DNA of 64,000 bases from Propionibacteriaceae bacterium (GTDB lineage Bacteria > Actinomycetota > Actinomycetes > Propionibacteriales > Propionibacteriaceae), in NCBI GenBank assembly GCA_031262485.1, contig JAISHO010000033.1, positions 1 to 64,000 on the forward strand. Reading direction: 5' to 3'. The notes beneath the pieces are model-generated. The model worked only from the letters and a program-made list of their open reading frames with translations. It had not been told where the DNA came from and did not search any database. Positions 1-9,050 of this stretch are shown here, in pieces; the stretch's first letter is position 1; every line of letters begins with the position of its first letter. Position numbers and translations under genes: made by a program.

Positions 1-3
1 GTG

Positions 4-67
4 GCGGTCGATTCTGCGAAGAATATGTGCGTGTGAATACTTCATATTCTTCCAAAGGGTCGACCGC
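4..67. repeat. 64-bp imperfect dyad downstream of the AAA gene
   Basis: The outer arms GCGGTCGA (4-11) and TCGACCGC (60-67) are perfect reverse complements. The inner arms GAAGAATATG (18-27) and CATATTCTTC (43-52) are as well, offset by a single-base bulge. It lies 86 bp beyond the stop of the minus-strand ATPase gene. It could be a terminator hairpin or a protein-binding or recombination site. There is no T-run typical of an intrinsic terminator. Confidence 0.6.
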
Positions 68-153
68 TTTCACGTCAACGACACGCTTCCCCCATTATGA
101 ATAAGCCTCCTGGAATGACCCTCTTCAACGTTGAGAACTACACCAGTTATGTC

Positions 154-1419
154 TCACGCAACCCACCCCGGTCCATAAAGGCACGAAATTGGCAGTGCCC
201 AGATCTCATGATCGAGCTCTTGGATCTCCGTACCGGTATAGACGACGAAACCCCTCGTCATCCCACGCCGTTCTCGGAGGGCACGAAGTCCCTTGATATC
301 GGACGGGGCGAGGCGAGATGAAGCCTTCACCTCGATCCCCACACTTTGACCCCCGTATCGGTCGATGACGATGTCGACCTCGTAAACTGGCTTTCCGGCT
401 TGGCGCCAGAAATGCGCTGTCACGGGGCCTTCGGCCCAGCCGAGGGCGGGAATGATCTGGGTGGCCACGTAGCTCTCCAGGAGTTGGCCGAAAAGCTCCC
501 GTTGCCCCAGAATCGACGCTCCTGCCCGTTCGAGAGATTCCACAGTCAACGACGTGTCGACGGGATGGATTTTGGCCCGCGTGTGAGCTTGTTTCGCCGG
601 GGAGGTTGAGACGTTGACGAGCCACTCGATGAGGAAGAGGCGCCCGAATATCTCCATATAGCGATCGATCGTCCTGCTGTCGAGCCCCGTGATTTGGCTG
701 ACCCGCGTCGTCGTAAAAATCCCTCCGGGGACGCGCAGTACAGCGTCAAGACAGTCGAAAGCGATCGTCGTGTTAACGAGTTCTCCAGGGGGAAGAGCTG
801 TTCGGCTCAAACTCGCCACTCGGTCCGCCATGATGCGCTCGCGTAGGCGACGCCGTGAGATCTTTTCCCGCTGAAGGACATATCCCGGGAAACCACCGAA
901 GGCGAAATCGTCGAGGAGTTCCTTATCAGTGATCTCCGGCGTCGTCTTCCAGGCGATGTCGGCGTCGAAGAGGAGGTCGACGATCGAGCCAGGATGCCCG
1001 CCCAATTCCCAGGCGGTGAGAGGGTACATCGTCAAACGATCGGCCCGGCGCACGAGAGGATCAGCCCCTCCGAGACCTTGGCGCCCGATCGACGCTGACC
1101 CAGTGAGAATGAAGTGGTTGCCTAGAGGGAGACCGTCGACGATTTCTTTGAGGACGAGCGGCAGCTCCTTGACCAGTTGGGCCTCGTCGATGATGACCGG
1201 GCGGGGGAGGCGCTGGGCCCAACCTTGGGGATCTTGAGACGCGAACTCGAGGGTCGCGCGGTCTGCGAGAGTGACATACGAATACCCCGCTTCCACCAGT
1301 TGAGACTTCGCCAGCGTCGTCTTCCCGACCGCGCGAGCGCCTTCAAGGATCAGCACCGGAACATCCGTGCGTTCCAGCAAAGCATCCCCGATCGGCCGGT
1401 GAAGAAAACCCGTCTCCAT
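154..1419 (-). CDS. AAA_14 / DUF4143 family ATP-binding protein
   Basis: The 421-residue protein has a Walker A-like motif GARAVGKTT (about residues 27-35), then a Walker B/DEAQ segment (VIIDEAQ, about 75-81) and a sensor-like LTGSAS. This is the AAA_14 arrangement. The C-terminal half matches DUF4143 and carries a PD-(D/E)XK-like core, with EVDIVID followed by GIEVKAS. The family is widespread, sporadic and of mostly unknown role; some members sit in mobile or defence regions. The ATG at 1419 has AAAGG 6 nt upstream. The gene is monocistronic, with a 64-bp dyad on each side and lower GC than the metabolic core. Family assignment is firm; the biological role is not known. Confidence 0.85.
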   Translation of the reverse strand: METGFLHRPIGDALLERTDVPVLILEGARAVGKTTLAKSQLVEAGYSYVTLADRATLEFASQDPQGWAQRLPRPVIIDEAQLVKELPLVLKEIVDGLPLGNHFILTGSASIGRQGLGGADPLVRRADRLTMYPLTAWELGGHPGSIVDLLFDADIAWKTTPEITDKELLDDFAFGGFPGYVLQREKISRRRLRERIMADRVASLSRTALPPGELVNTTIAFDCLDAVLRVPGGIFTTTRVSQITGLDSRTIDRYMEIFGRLFLIEWLVNVSTSPAKQAHTRAKIHPVDTSLTVESLERAGASILGQRELFGQLLESYVATQIIPALGWAEGPVTAHFWRQAGKPVYEVDIVIDRYGGQSVGIEVKASSRLAPSDIKGLRALRERRGMTRGFVVYTGTEIQELDHEIWALPISCLYGPGWVA

Positions 1420-1430
1420 AGCAACCTTTC

Positions 1431-1494
1431 ATGCCCAATTTTCTGACATTGGATGTGCCAAAAATAGCACATGGAATGTAGGAAAATTGGGCAT
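1431..1494. repeat. 64-bp near-perfect dyad upstream of the AAA gene
   Basis: A perfect 13-bp inverted repeat, ATGCCCAATTTTC (1431-1443) and GAAAATTGGGCAT (1482-1494), encloses two further matched pairs in register. These are ACATT/AATGT (1446-1450/1475-1479) and ATGTGC/GCACAT (1453-1458/1467-1472). All share one centre at 1462.5. It begins 12 bp upstream of the ATPase start codon, so it may be an operator or 5' leader hairpin of that gene. It could equally be a recombination or hairpin element. It has the same 64-bp span as the dyad at 4-67 but an unrelated sequence. Confidence 0.7.
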
Positions 1495-1634
1495 CAGGAA
1501 GGGGTGAGAGACGACGAACCCAGCCCGCTTGAGAGCGGCGATCGCCCGGCCCAATCGTCGACGCTCGCCAGGACAGGAAGAAGCATGTGTTTCCATAGTT
1601 GCTGTTTTGGTTTCAGAACAGGTAGCTTTGACTC

Positions 1635-2441
1635 GTGAGAGAGCGAGAGGTTTACCCGAACCCGCCGATCGTGTTAATGGTCGCTGAAGTCCGTCACACG
1701 GCCTGCGAACCCTTGGACCGCAAGCAGGTCACACGGTTGTCTGAGCTTGTCCGAGAAGAACTACCGCTTCCAGGGGAAGAGGTCTCGTATGAGGTTCAAT
1801 TCAGCTCAGATGGCGCGCCCCAGCCACCGTATGCCGTCACGACCGCGCCACGATGGACGACGAGGGATCGACGGACCGCACTGACGATCCGCCAGGAGAG
1901 CCTCACCGTCGAGACGACGCAATACGGTAGTTATGAGCGCGTGAGAGCGTTGCTCGAACTCAGTTTGCGGGCCCGCATCGCTGTCGCTCCGCCCGCGGGG
2001 CTCGAGCGGGTCGGGTTGAGATACGTCGATGAGATTCGCGTTCCGACGGAGACGGGGAGCGGATGGCCGCCTTGGAACGAATGGGTCGATTCTGCGCTTC
2101 TTGGCCCGGCTGGTATTGGTGAAGACCTTGGTTTGGAGCCTGCCGCCTACCAAGGAAGTGTCGTTTTCTCCAGCGGAGACGATAGGGCGATCGTTCTGCG
2201 TTATGGAGCGCAGGAGAACCCTGTGGTTCAATCGACTCCCGATCTTCGTCGTCCCATGCCTCCACCCGGCCCCCTGTTCAAACTTGACATTGATAGTTTC
2301 TGGCTTCCTGGAAGTGAAGTTCCAGAGTTCGCATCAGATTCCATACTTGCCTGCGCCGATTCTCTCCACGAACCGGTCCGGGGAGTCTTCGAAAGTTTGA
2401 TAACGAATCGACTTCGAGAGGAAGTGCTTCGCCATGGCTGA
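1635..2441 (+). CDS. TIGR04255 family protein
   Basis: A 268-residue protein with the hallmarks of the sporadically distributed TIGR04255 family. These are an N-terminal YPNPPIVLMVAEVR segment, a central GLRYVDEIRVP strand, and a C-terminal SFWLPGSEVPEF then LITNRLREEVL close. No enzymatic motif is visible and the function is unknown. The start is a GTG, so the first residues are uncertain. The 3' end overlaps the next gene by 8 nt, which indicates an operon with the HTH protein. Family members often sit in accessory or defence-type cassettes, which fits this low-GC block. Confidence 0.7.
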   Translation: MREREVYPNPPIVLMVAEVRHTACEPLDRKQVTRLSELVREELPLPGEEVSYEVQFSSDGAPQPPYAVTTAPRWTTRDRRTALTIRQESLTVETTQYGSYERVRALLELSLRARIAVAPPAGLERVGLRYVDEIRVPTETGSGWPPWNEWVDSALLGPAGIGEDLGLEPAAYQGSVVFSSGDDRAIVLRYGAQENPVVQSTPDLRRPMPPPGPLFKLDIDSFWLPGSEVPEFASDSILACADSLHEPVRGVFESLITNRLREEVLRHG

Positions 2442-3099
2442 CGTAACCCTCATCAATGCAGCTGTCTCTACCGCGTTGACGGAAAGAGCGACGGCCAGCG
2501 AATCGATCACTTCCTCACCTCTATCTGAGACCAAGGTGGCGGCCTCGAGGCTCACAGAGGACGTCGGCGGCAACCGCAGTGAGGCCCGAATCCTCCACGA
2601 GGAGTTCGGCGACCTCCACCAGCGGAGCCACGACGCCGAGTGGCGGGCGACCACGGCGGAGCGCGCCAAGTCGAGCGTCACAACGTTACTCAGCGATCTC
2701 TCCGACCTCGGCTTCGCCTGGCGTGATGTCGCCCGACTCGTCGGAGTCAGCGTGCCCGCCGTGCAGAAATGGAGGAAGGGCGAGAAAGCGTCAGGAGAGA
2801 ATCGACTGAGGCTCGCTGGCATCCTCGCAGCCTGCGACATCATCACCGAGCATTACATGGTCGAAGAGATCGCCTCATGGTTCGAGCTCCCCTTGTCTTC
2901 CTCAGCGCCGGTGACCCCCCTCGATCTTTATGCCCACGAGCGGGCCGACCTTGTGTTCGAATTCGCCAGCGGTCACGTTGATCCAGAGACGCTCCTCGAC
3001 CAATTCGAGCCTGATTGGCGTGAACGGTATCGCTCGGACTACGAGGTGTTCGAGGCGGCTGATGGGCATCGCTCGATCCGAGCAAAGGATCGGTCTTGA
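2434..3099 (+). CDS. HTH antitoxin-like DNA-binding protein
   Basis: A 221-residue protein. The first 80 residues look low-complexity or helical. A helix-turn-helix follows at about residues 95-115 (FAWRDVARLVGVSVPAVQKWRKG). Then comes an all-helical region (residues about 120-145) reminiscent of Xre/MbcA/ParS-type antitoxins, which regulate a partner gene. The acidic C-terminus (about 165-210) may contact a partner protein. It overlaps the TIGR04255 gene by 8 nt and the next gene by 4 nt, so the three are probably translated together. It is most likely the regulator or antitoxin of the cassette, by inference from fold and overlap. Confidence 0.6.
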   Translation: MADVTLINAAVSTALTERATASESITSSPLSETKVAASRLTEDVGGNRSEARILHEEFGDLHQRSHDAEWRATTAERAKSSVTTLLSDLSDLGFAWRDVARLVGVSVPAVQKWRKGEKASGENRLRLAGILAACDIITEHYMVEEIASWFELPLSSSAPVTPLDLYAHERADLVFEFASGHVDPETLLDQFEPDWRERYRSDYEVFEAADGHRSIRAKDRS

Positions 3100-3821
3100 G
3101 CAGCAGCCTCGAGTCTCCCTATGACAAGGGCATCCCTCGCTGGGATGTCCTCTACCGTGCGCGTGCTGATGAGGTCTCAAAGACCCGTCCGATATTCACA
3201 GGTGACGTCTTCACAGGAATTCAGCTTCCCGGCAGCACGGGAAAAACGAAAGCTCGCACCGTCGCCGTGCTCCAACACCCCTGCTCCATGCGCACTAATG
3301 GCGTCGACCTCGCCTGGCAGGTGCTCGTCGCCGAAGTCTCAAACCGGAAGATTCTCACCGAAGACGAATGGACCACAGGTCACTTCAACCTGATGCCCTT
3401 GCCCGACCTTCGGCCAAACGTCGATTCTCAAGCCAGGCATCAGGCCGCGAATTTCGACAATCTTTACATGGTCAAACCAGAAAATCTCACATCACGGATC
3501 GCCTCGTTGTCCCAGCTTGGGGTGAATCTCCTTCTCCAACGGTGGGTTCACTTCAGCTCCCGGGTGATCGTTCCGACATCTACCTTTCATGAACAGACCG
3601 TCGCCTACTACGAAGAAGCAGACCTGATCGAGGATTGGTGTGATGAGCTCGATAGTGGGAATCGAACAGACGATGCCAAAGCGTGTATGGAATGGCTGCG
3701 AGAGGACCGAGACGGGCGCACGTATCAGGACATGCTGAAGGACCCGCAGTCGCATAGCAGTATCCGTCGAGCGATGAGATCCGAACTCAAAGCACGACAG
3801 GATAAGACCTCAAGGGGATGA
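3096..3821 (+). CDS. Unknown protein, third gene of the TIGR04255-HTH cassette
   Basis: A 241-residue hypothetical protein. The reading frame opens at a TTG inside the stop codon of the HTH gene (TTGA overlap). A later start is possible but would break the coupling. The sequence has a beta-rich N-terminal part with a GDVFTGIQLPGS loop and LQHPCSMR, and a helical, charged C-terminus. I recognise no family and see no membrane segment or clear catalytic motif. Its position suggests a partner or effector of the HTH protein. It ends 43 bp from the converging sugar permease gene, at the probable edge of the inserted block. Confidence 0.5.
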   Translation: MSSSLESPYDKGIPRWDVLYRARADEVSKTRPIFTGDVFTGIQLPGSTGKTKARTVAVLQHPCSMRTNGVDLAWQVLVAEVSNRKILTEDEWTTGHFNLMPLPDLRPNVDSQARHQAANFDNLYMVKPENLTSRIASLSQLGVNLLLQRWVHFSSRVIVPTSTFHEQTVAYYEEADLIEDWCDELDSGNRTDDAKACMEWLREDRDGRTYQDMLKDPQSHSSIRRAMRSELKARQDKTSRG

Positions 3822-3864
3822 TCATCAAAGGAAAAACTGTTCCTCGCTGATCGGACCCCGGACC

Positions 3865-4734
3865 TCACTCCGTCTTGCCCACCCGGTTCGCCAGCACGGC
3901 GGCGATGACGACGATGGTGCTGAGGACGACGGCGAGGGCGGCGGCGTGGCCGATGTCGCCGGCGATGAGGTTTTGATACACCAACAGGCCGGGCACGGTG
4001 GTGGCGTAGAAGGGGCCGCCGCCGGTGGTGACGAAGACGAGGTCGAAGCTGGCCAGGGCGGAGATGACGGTGACCGTCAAAGCCAGGCCGATCTCGCGGC
4101 GCAGGCCGGGCAGGGTGACGGTGAGGAACTCGCGGACCGGCCCGGCGCCGTCGAGGCGGGCGGCCTCATAAAGAGAGCGGTCGATGTTCCCGGCGCCGGC
4201 AATGAAGAGCATCATGCACAGGCCTGTTTGCACCCAGGCGCCGACGACGCCGAGGGCGGGCAGCGCCGTGCTGGCCTCACCGAGCCAACCGTCGGCCCGG
4301 GTGATGCCGAACCAGCCCAACACCTGGTTGATAATCCCTTGGGGGGCGTACATCCACCGCCACATGATGCCGACGGCGACGAGCGGCATGACCTGAGGCA
4401 GGAAGAAGAGCAGCCTCCACACCGCCATGCCGCGCCAGCGGCGCCGAGTCAGCAACCCGGCCAGGACGAGGCCCATGAGGACGGGCAGGAAAGAGAAGAA
4501 GAGGATGAGGAAGAGGGCGTGGATGATCGACCCGCGCAAGATCGCGTCGGTGAAAACATCGACGTAGTTCGCCAGCCCACGCCACGTCGCGGTGTTGACG
4601 CCGTCCCACTGCCACAGCGACAGGTTGATCGTCTTGCCGGCTGGGACGAGGATGACGGCGCCGTAGAGCAGGAGGGCCGGGGCCACGAAGAGCAGGCCCA
4701 CCCACTGACGGCGACGACGATACGACTTCTGCAT
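3865..4734 (-). CDS. Carbohydrate ABC transporter permease (MalF/UgpA type)
   Basis: A 289-residue inner-membrane permease with six hydrophobic segments. It has the binding-protein-dependent transport (EAA) loop EAARLDGAGPVREFLTVTLPG at about residues 190-210, which contacts the ATPase. It would import a sugar or glycerol-phosphate-like solute delivered by the lipoprotein encoded upstream, whose stop it overlaps in an ATGA. The second (MalG-type) permease normally follows this gene but is absent. Only 43 bp separate the stop from the end of the accessory block. The transporter is therefore incomplete here unless the partner lies elsewhere. Confidence 0.9.
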   Translation of the reverse strand: MQKSYRRRRQWVGLLFVAPALLLYGAVILVPAGKTINLSLWQWDGVNTATWRGLANYVDVFTDAILRGSIIHALFLILFFSFLPVLMGLVLAGLLTRRRWRGMAVWRLLFFLPQVMPLVAVGIMWRWMYAPQGIINQVLGWFGITRADGWLGEASTALPALGVVGAWVQTGLCMMLFIAGAGNIDRSLYEAARLDGAGPVREFLTVTLPGLRREIGLALTVTVISALASFDLVFVTTGGGPFYATTVPGLLVYQNLIAGDIGHAAALAVVLSTIVVIAAVLANRVGKTE

Positions 4735-6077
4735 TACGAGGTGTGGTAAGCCTCCCAGTCGGCTTGGAGCTGGGCGATGAAATCGCTCGGCGCCAACTGG
4801 CCGGAGATGACACCTTGGAGGCCTTGGGTCATCGTCGTGTGCATCGTCGGCGAAGCATGGTCGAAGAAGGTGACGATGCCGTTGGCGGCCAAGGCGGCGT
4901 TGTAGCCGTCGCGCAATCCGGTGGCGGTGAACGTCTTCGGCGCCGGAGCGACCGCCGGATCGGTGTTGACGGGCAGCATGCCGATGTTGACGGTGATCTC
5001 AGCCGCCTCCGGGGAGGCGAGATAGTCGAGGAAGGCCGCCGCGATATCAGCGTGCGGCGACTTCGAGGAAATCGCGAAACCGGCGGTGAACCCCTGCCCG
5101 GTGGCGCCGTCACCGGCCTGGTTGACGGGGAAGTGGATGAACCCGAACTGCTCACCCGCCGGATCGGCCATCTGCAAGGTGCTCATCGACCACGAACCGT
5201 CGATCGTGTAAAGAGCGGAGCCGCGGGAGAAATCAGCCCGGGCGTCATTCTCGGAGACCCCATTGGGCGACGGGGAGAAATACCCGGCGTTCGCCCAATC
5301 GGCGACATATTGGGCGGCTTGGATGGCTCCGTCGACCGCGATCGTCGCGCCTTGTTTGCCGTTGACCCAATCCTGGGCGGCCTGAGCCCCCATAAGGGAA
5401 CTGGCCAAAGCGCCCCACAGGTGGATGCCGCCGTCGTCTTGGGCGCCGAGGGCGATCGGGGTGACGCCCGCCGCCTTGGCCTGCTCCAAGCTGGCCTGGA
5501 AATCAGCGATCGTCGCCGGGACGGCCGCGATACCCGCCCTCGTCATGAGGTCCTTGTTGTAGAAGGCGCCTACGAACGACGCCCCTCCGGGAATGCCGTA
5601 TTGGCTGCCTTCCCCGTGGACGCGCCCGTTGGACGAGAGTTGGAGTTGCTGCAATTGGCTCGTGGGGAATTTCGTGTCCCACCCATAAAGCTCGACGTAG
5701 GGGGCGAGATCGAGAACAGCCCCCGCCGGCGCCGTCGTCTGAATCGCCGCGTCGACATATTCGACGATGTCAGGGGGATTGGCGCCGGTTAATTGATTGA
5801 CGACGTCGGTGGAGAAATTCGAGCATTCTTGATACTGCGGATTGATCGTGACGTTGGGATATTTCACCTTGAATCCCTCGTACAAATCCTCGACCGGGTG
5901 GCGATCGCAATAGGCGATCGTCAACGTGACGGGATCCGAGGGCACCGTCGTCGAGTACGACGTGGCCGACGCGGTGGATCCCGGCTCGGCGGCGGTGGGC
6001 GCGCAGGCCGTCAAGGCGGCGACGAGGGTGGCCGAGACGACGAGCGCGGCGGTCCGGGGCGACGGACGCGAGGGCAT
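4734..6077 (-). CDS. Extracellular sugar-binding lipoprotein of an ABC importer (family 1)
   Basis: A 447-residue protein with a lipoprotein signal peptide: a basic start, a hydrophobic core and a lipobox ending LTAC at about residue 27. The mature part has the family-1 solute-binding pattern, with KYPNVTINPQYQE, VAPAPKTF and a C-terminal GLQGVISGQLAPSDFIAQLQ. It captures a carbohydrate outside the cell for the adjacent permease. The start has AAAGGAG 6 nt upstream. It is the first gene of a two-gene operon. No sugar ATPase lies nearby, so a shared MsiK-like ATPase is likely. Confidence 0.9.
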   Translation of the reverse strand: MPSRPSPRTAALVVSATLVAALTACAPTAAEPGSTASATSYSTTVPSDPVTLTIAYCDRHPVEDLYEGFKVKYPNVTINPQYQECSNFSTDVVNQLTGANPPDIVEYVDAAIQTTAPAGAVLDLAPYVELYGWDTKFPTSQLQQLQLSSNGRVHGEGSQYGIPGGASFVGAFYNKDLMTRAGIAAVPATIADFQASLEQAKAAGVTPIALGAQDDGGIHLWGALASSLMGAQAAQDWVNGKQGATIAVDGAIQAAQYVADWANAGYFSPSPNGVSENDARADFSRGSALYTIDGSWSMSTLQMADPAGEQFGFIHFPVNQAGDGATGQGFTAGFAISSKSPHADIAAAFLDYLASPEAAEITVNIGMLPVNTDPAVAPAPKTFTATGLRDGYNAALAANGIVTFFDHASPTMHTTMTQGLQGVISGQLAPSDFIAQLQADWEAYHTS

Positions 6078-6257
6078 GGATTCTCCTTTCGCCTCTCATG
6101 GCGTGGGGGGCGCGAGGCTGAAGACATCGGAAGACGCCACCACGAGAGAGCCAGAGGCATATCTTATGGGATCAGTCTGACAGGAGGATGAGAACCCTCG
6201 TTCGCGGGCAGGTCGTCCGCAAGGCCGACAGGACCTCGGTGCGGCCGTGCCGCATGG

Positions 6258-7118
6258 TTAGCCAGATACCGTCTGACTAGGTGAGATAGCATCCATCTCA
6301 TCGGAGAGCGCTTCCTCCGTCTCCTCGCCGAAACTCCCAGCTGGTCCCAAAGCGATGACGACGCACCCGGCGATGGCGACGAGGACGGCCGCCGCGACCG
6401 GCAGCCACCAGCCCGAGCGCACCGTGTCGCCGAGGAAAGACAAACCGATCGCACCGGGAACAACCACTTCGATGACGCCGACGATGGCCGCCACCGCCCC
6501 GGGCGAGCCATGCTCGAGCGAGCGGAGATACCCGAGGACGCCGACGGCCCCGCCGCAGATCAGAGGGATGACCAGCGGCTGGGCGATCGTCGCGAGGAGC
6601 CCCTCACCGTGGTGCGAGCCGCGCGCCGCGACCGCCGCCAGCGAGTAACCGAGCCCGGCCAACCCGGCCATGAGGATCGACGGCCCGCGGCGGTAGGCGA
6701 CGAGGAAGACGCCGAGCAAGACGACCCCGGCCACGACGCAGGCGGTGACGAAAACCGTGGCCGGCGCGGTGGCCGGTTGCTCGCCGGCGCCGATCGCGAG
6801 GACGGCGAGGGCGGCGGTGACGACCCCCGCCATGACGAGGTCGATCCGCCGTGGGGCTAGGTGAAAGAACCACCAGGCGCCGAGCACGACGCCGATGAGG
6901 GAGGAAGCTTGAATGGCTTGGACGACGAAGAGGGGCAACCGGTCGAGGGCGACGAGCGAACTGAGCCAGGCGGCTCCGTCGATGGCGAAACCGAGCAGTG
7001 CGAGCGGGGTGACGATGACGGCCAACCCCTGGGCGCGTTTCGTCGCGACCGCTTGGACGAGGGTGGAGATGGCGTAGCCGACGGCCGCGGCGACGGCGCA
7101 GACGAGGGCGAGAGTCAT
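6258..7118 (-). CDS. DMT/EamA-like multi-pass membrane protein
   Basis: A 286-residue, almost wholly hydrophobic protein with about nine or ten transmembrane segments, arranged as two similar halves, as in drug/metabolite transporter (EamA-like) proteins. The C-terminal tail is acidic and soluble (about residues 262-286). Its start overlaps the stop of the lysyltransferase-like gene in ATGA, so the two are co-translated. An EamA-like partner could move a lipid or amino acid for that enzyme, but nothing in the sequence shows the substrate. Confidence 0.7.
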   Translation of the reverse strand: MTLALVCAVAAAVGYAISTLVQAVATKRAQGLAVIVTPLALLGFAIDGAAWLSSLVALDRLPLFVVQAIQASSLIGVVLGAWWFFHLAPRRIDLVMAGVVTAALAVLAIGAGEQPATAPATVFVTACVVAGVVLLGVFLVAYRRGPSILMAGLAGLGYSLAAVAARGSHHGEGLLATIAQPLVIPLICGGAVGVLGYLRSLEHGSPGAVAAIVGVIEVVVPGAIGLSFLGDTVRSGWWLPVAAAVLVAIAGCVVIALGPAGSFGEETEEALSDEMDAISPSQTVSG

Positions 7119-8926
7119 GAGCGCCCCACCGCCCCGATGAGCCGCCCGAGCAGGGGAATCTCGGTGGCGCCTTCAGCGCTGGCCATGATGAGAGCCTGCA
7201 TCGGAGCGGTCTCGGCCTGATCGAGGACGACCCAGCGGTGCACCCAGCGAGCCCCGTATTTCTCGTTGAAAACGGCCAGCGAGCTCATCTGGGTGACCTC
7301 GTCGACCTTGCCCAGCATCGTCCGGGTGATCGGTTCAAGGGGAAGGTCGCGTTCACCCTCGAGGGTCTCGTGGAGGACGGCGAAGTTGAGGCCGAGTCCG
7401 CCCTCGCCGCGGCGGGCCAGTTCGAGGATCGTTGCGACGATCGTGAAATCGATGAGGCCGTTCGGCAAATCGTCGACATCCGTGCGACGTCGCATGACAT
7501 CGAGCGACCAGCCGTTAAGGTCGCGGGCCGGCACCCACTGGCAGAAAGCGTCGACCCGGCCGTCAGGGGCACGGGTGACCGAGAGCATGAGCCCGGTGTC
7601 CTCCGGATCGAACAGCCGCGACAGCGTCATCGAGAAACCGCGCTCGTCCTCACCCCGGCGCGACTCCGCGCTCATCGCTTCGATGGCGGCTTTGAGCTCC
7701 GGATCGTCACGGGCGATCTCGACCGGATCGACGAAGGTCGCCGTGTACCCGGCCCGCTCGACCCGGCGATAGGCCTGCCGCAAGGACTTTCGATCGTGCC
7801 CGTCGAGGGAGAAAGCGGGAGCGTCGACGATCGCCTCGTCACCGAGATACACACAGTGCAACCCGGATGCCCGATAGATCGGACGGTAATCCTCGGCCGC
7901 GGCGACGACGGCGACCGACCAACCATGCTCGGCGACGAACCCGGAGAACTCGGCCCAGACCATCTCGCGCTCGGAGACCGGGCCGATCGGATCGGGCGAG
8001 ACGAGGCAGACCCCGCCACGCACCGAATAGGCCACGACCGACCGACCGACGAAAAACCAATCCTTATCGTCGCGAAGGGCGAAGTAGTCGAGGGTGCCGC
8101 CGCCGTAGCGATCGACGACGGCGCGGGCCCGCTCCCGTTCGGTGTGATGAGCGGCCGGGGAGAGCGCCTCGGCCGCCTTGGGCGAGGAGAGGCGCCAGGC
8201 GAGCAGAGCGATGATGGCGATCTGGAGGAGGACGAAGACGACCTCGACCCCGATACCGATGACATCGACGAGACGTTGTGTGGCATCACCGGCTCGGAAA
8301 TCAGGCGAACCGAAGCGTCGGATGGCCTCCACCGCGAGGGCGACGATGAAGTTCGAGACGATGAGGAGCAGCCCCAACCCGATCGCCCGGCGCAAGCTCC
8401 GCTTCGTCGGAACGACGGGGAAGGCGCGCCACTCGCAGGCCAGCCAGATCCCCCCGACGAGCATGAGCGTCGACGTGATGACGGAGACTCCGTGGACGAG
8501 GTGCATGATCGCTTGGAGGACGAGGCCGACGACGGCGAGCATCCAGGCCGTCCGCCAGCCGACCCGCAAACCGCGCGCGACGAGAAAAAGCAGCATCGAC
8601 AGGGCGACGAAGGCGATGATCCGGGCGGCGAAACCGGAGGTGGAGCCGAGGATGCCGAGCCCGGGGATGATCTCCCGGAAGACGTGGAACCGCTCCGGCA
8701 ACCGGGGGGCGACGGTGGCGAGCAAACCGAGGATGGCGAGCACGGTGACGATCCGGGCGGCCCAGGTGCGCACCCTGACCCGGCGGCGGTGAAGCAAGAG
8801 GGCGGCGGCGGCCTCGACGGGGGTCGGCGCGGTGGTGTCGTCGTCTCCCGGGGGCGGTCCTGGGGTGTCCACCACGGTCATCGTCGCGGTGTCGTCGACG
8901 GACGGATCAGCGACGGACATGGCCAT
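7115..8926 (-). CDS. Phosphatidylglycerol lysyltransferase-like protein (LysX/MprF, DUF2156)
   Basis: I place the start at 8926, where GGGGGAG lies 4-5 nt upstream, giving 603 residues. The frame is open to 9202 but without support. The N-terminal part (about residues 50-260) has six or seven transmembrane segments. The rest is a cytosolic DUF2156 domain of the GNAT type seen in MprF and mycobacterial LysX, with DYFALRDDKDWFFVGRSVVAYSV and a C-terminal LGLNFAVLHET. Such proteins add aminoacyl groups to phosphatidylglycerol, reducing negative surface charge and giving resistance to cationic peptides. No lysyl-tRNA synthetase domain is fused, unlike LysX. It is co-translated with the DMT-like gene. 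Confidence 0.8.
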   Translation of the reverse strand: MAMSVADPSVDDTATMTVVDTPGPPPGDDDTTAPTPVEAAAALLLHRRRVRVRTWAARIVTVLAILGLLATVAPRLPERFHVFREIIPGLGILGSTSGFAARIIAFVALSMLLFLVARGLRVGWRTAWMLAVVGLVLQAIMHLVHGVSVITSTLMLVGGIWLACEWRAFPVVPTKRSLRRAIGLGLLLIVSNFIVALAVEAIRRFGSPDFRAGDATQRLVDVIGIGVEVVFVLLQIAIIALLAWRLSSPKAAEALSPAAHHTERERARAVVDRYGGGTLDYFALRDDKDWFFVGRSVVAYSVRGGVCLVSPDPIGPVSEREMVWAEFSGFVAEHGWSVAVVAAAEDYRPIYRASGLHCVYLGDEAIVDAPAFSLDGHDRKSLRQAYRRVERAGYTATFVDPVEIARDDPELKAAIEAMSAESRRGEDERGFSMTLSRLFDPEDTGLMLSVTRAPDGRVDAFCQWVPARDLNGWSLDVMRRRTDVDDLPNGLIDFTIVATILELARRGEGGLGLNFAVLHETLEGERDLPLEPITRTMLGKVDEVTQMSSLAVFNEKYGARWVHRWVVLDQAETAPMQALIMASAEGATEIPLLGRLIGAVGRS

Positions 8927-9050
8927 CGTCTCCCCCTTTCCAGGGCCGGGGGCCGGCCTTGCTGCCACGGGCTCGGACAGATCGAATGTACAACGTCTCA
9001 AGGTTCGAGGCGACCAGGTCCGTTCGTCGGCGCGGGCGGTGGAAACCTCG

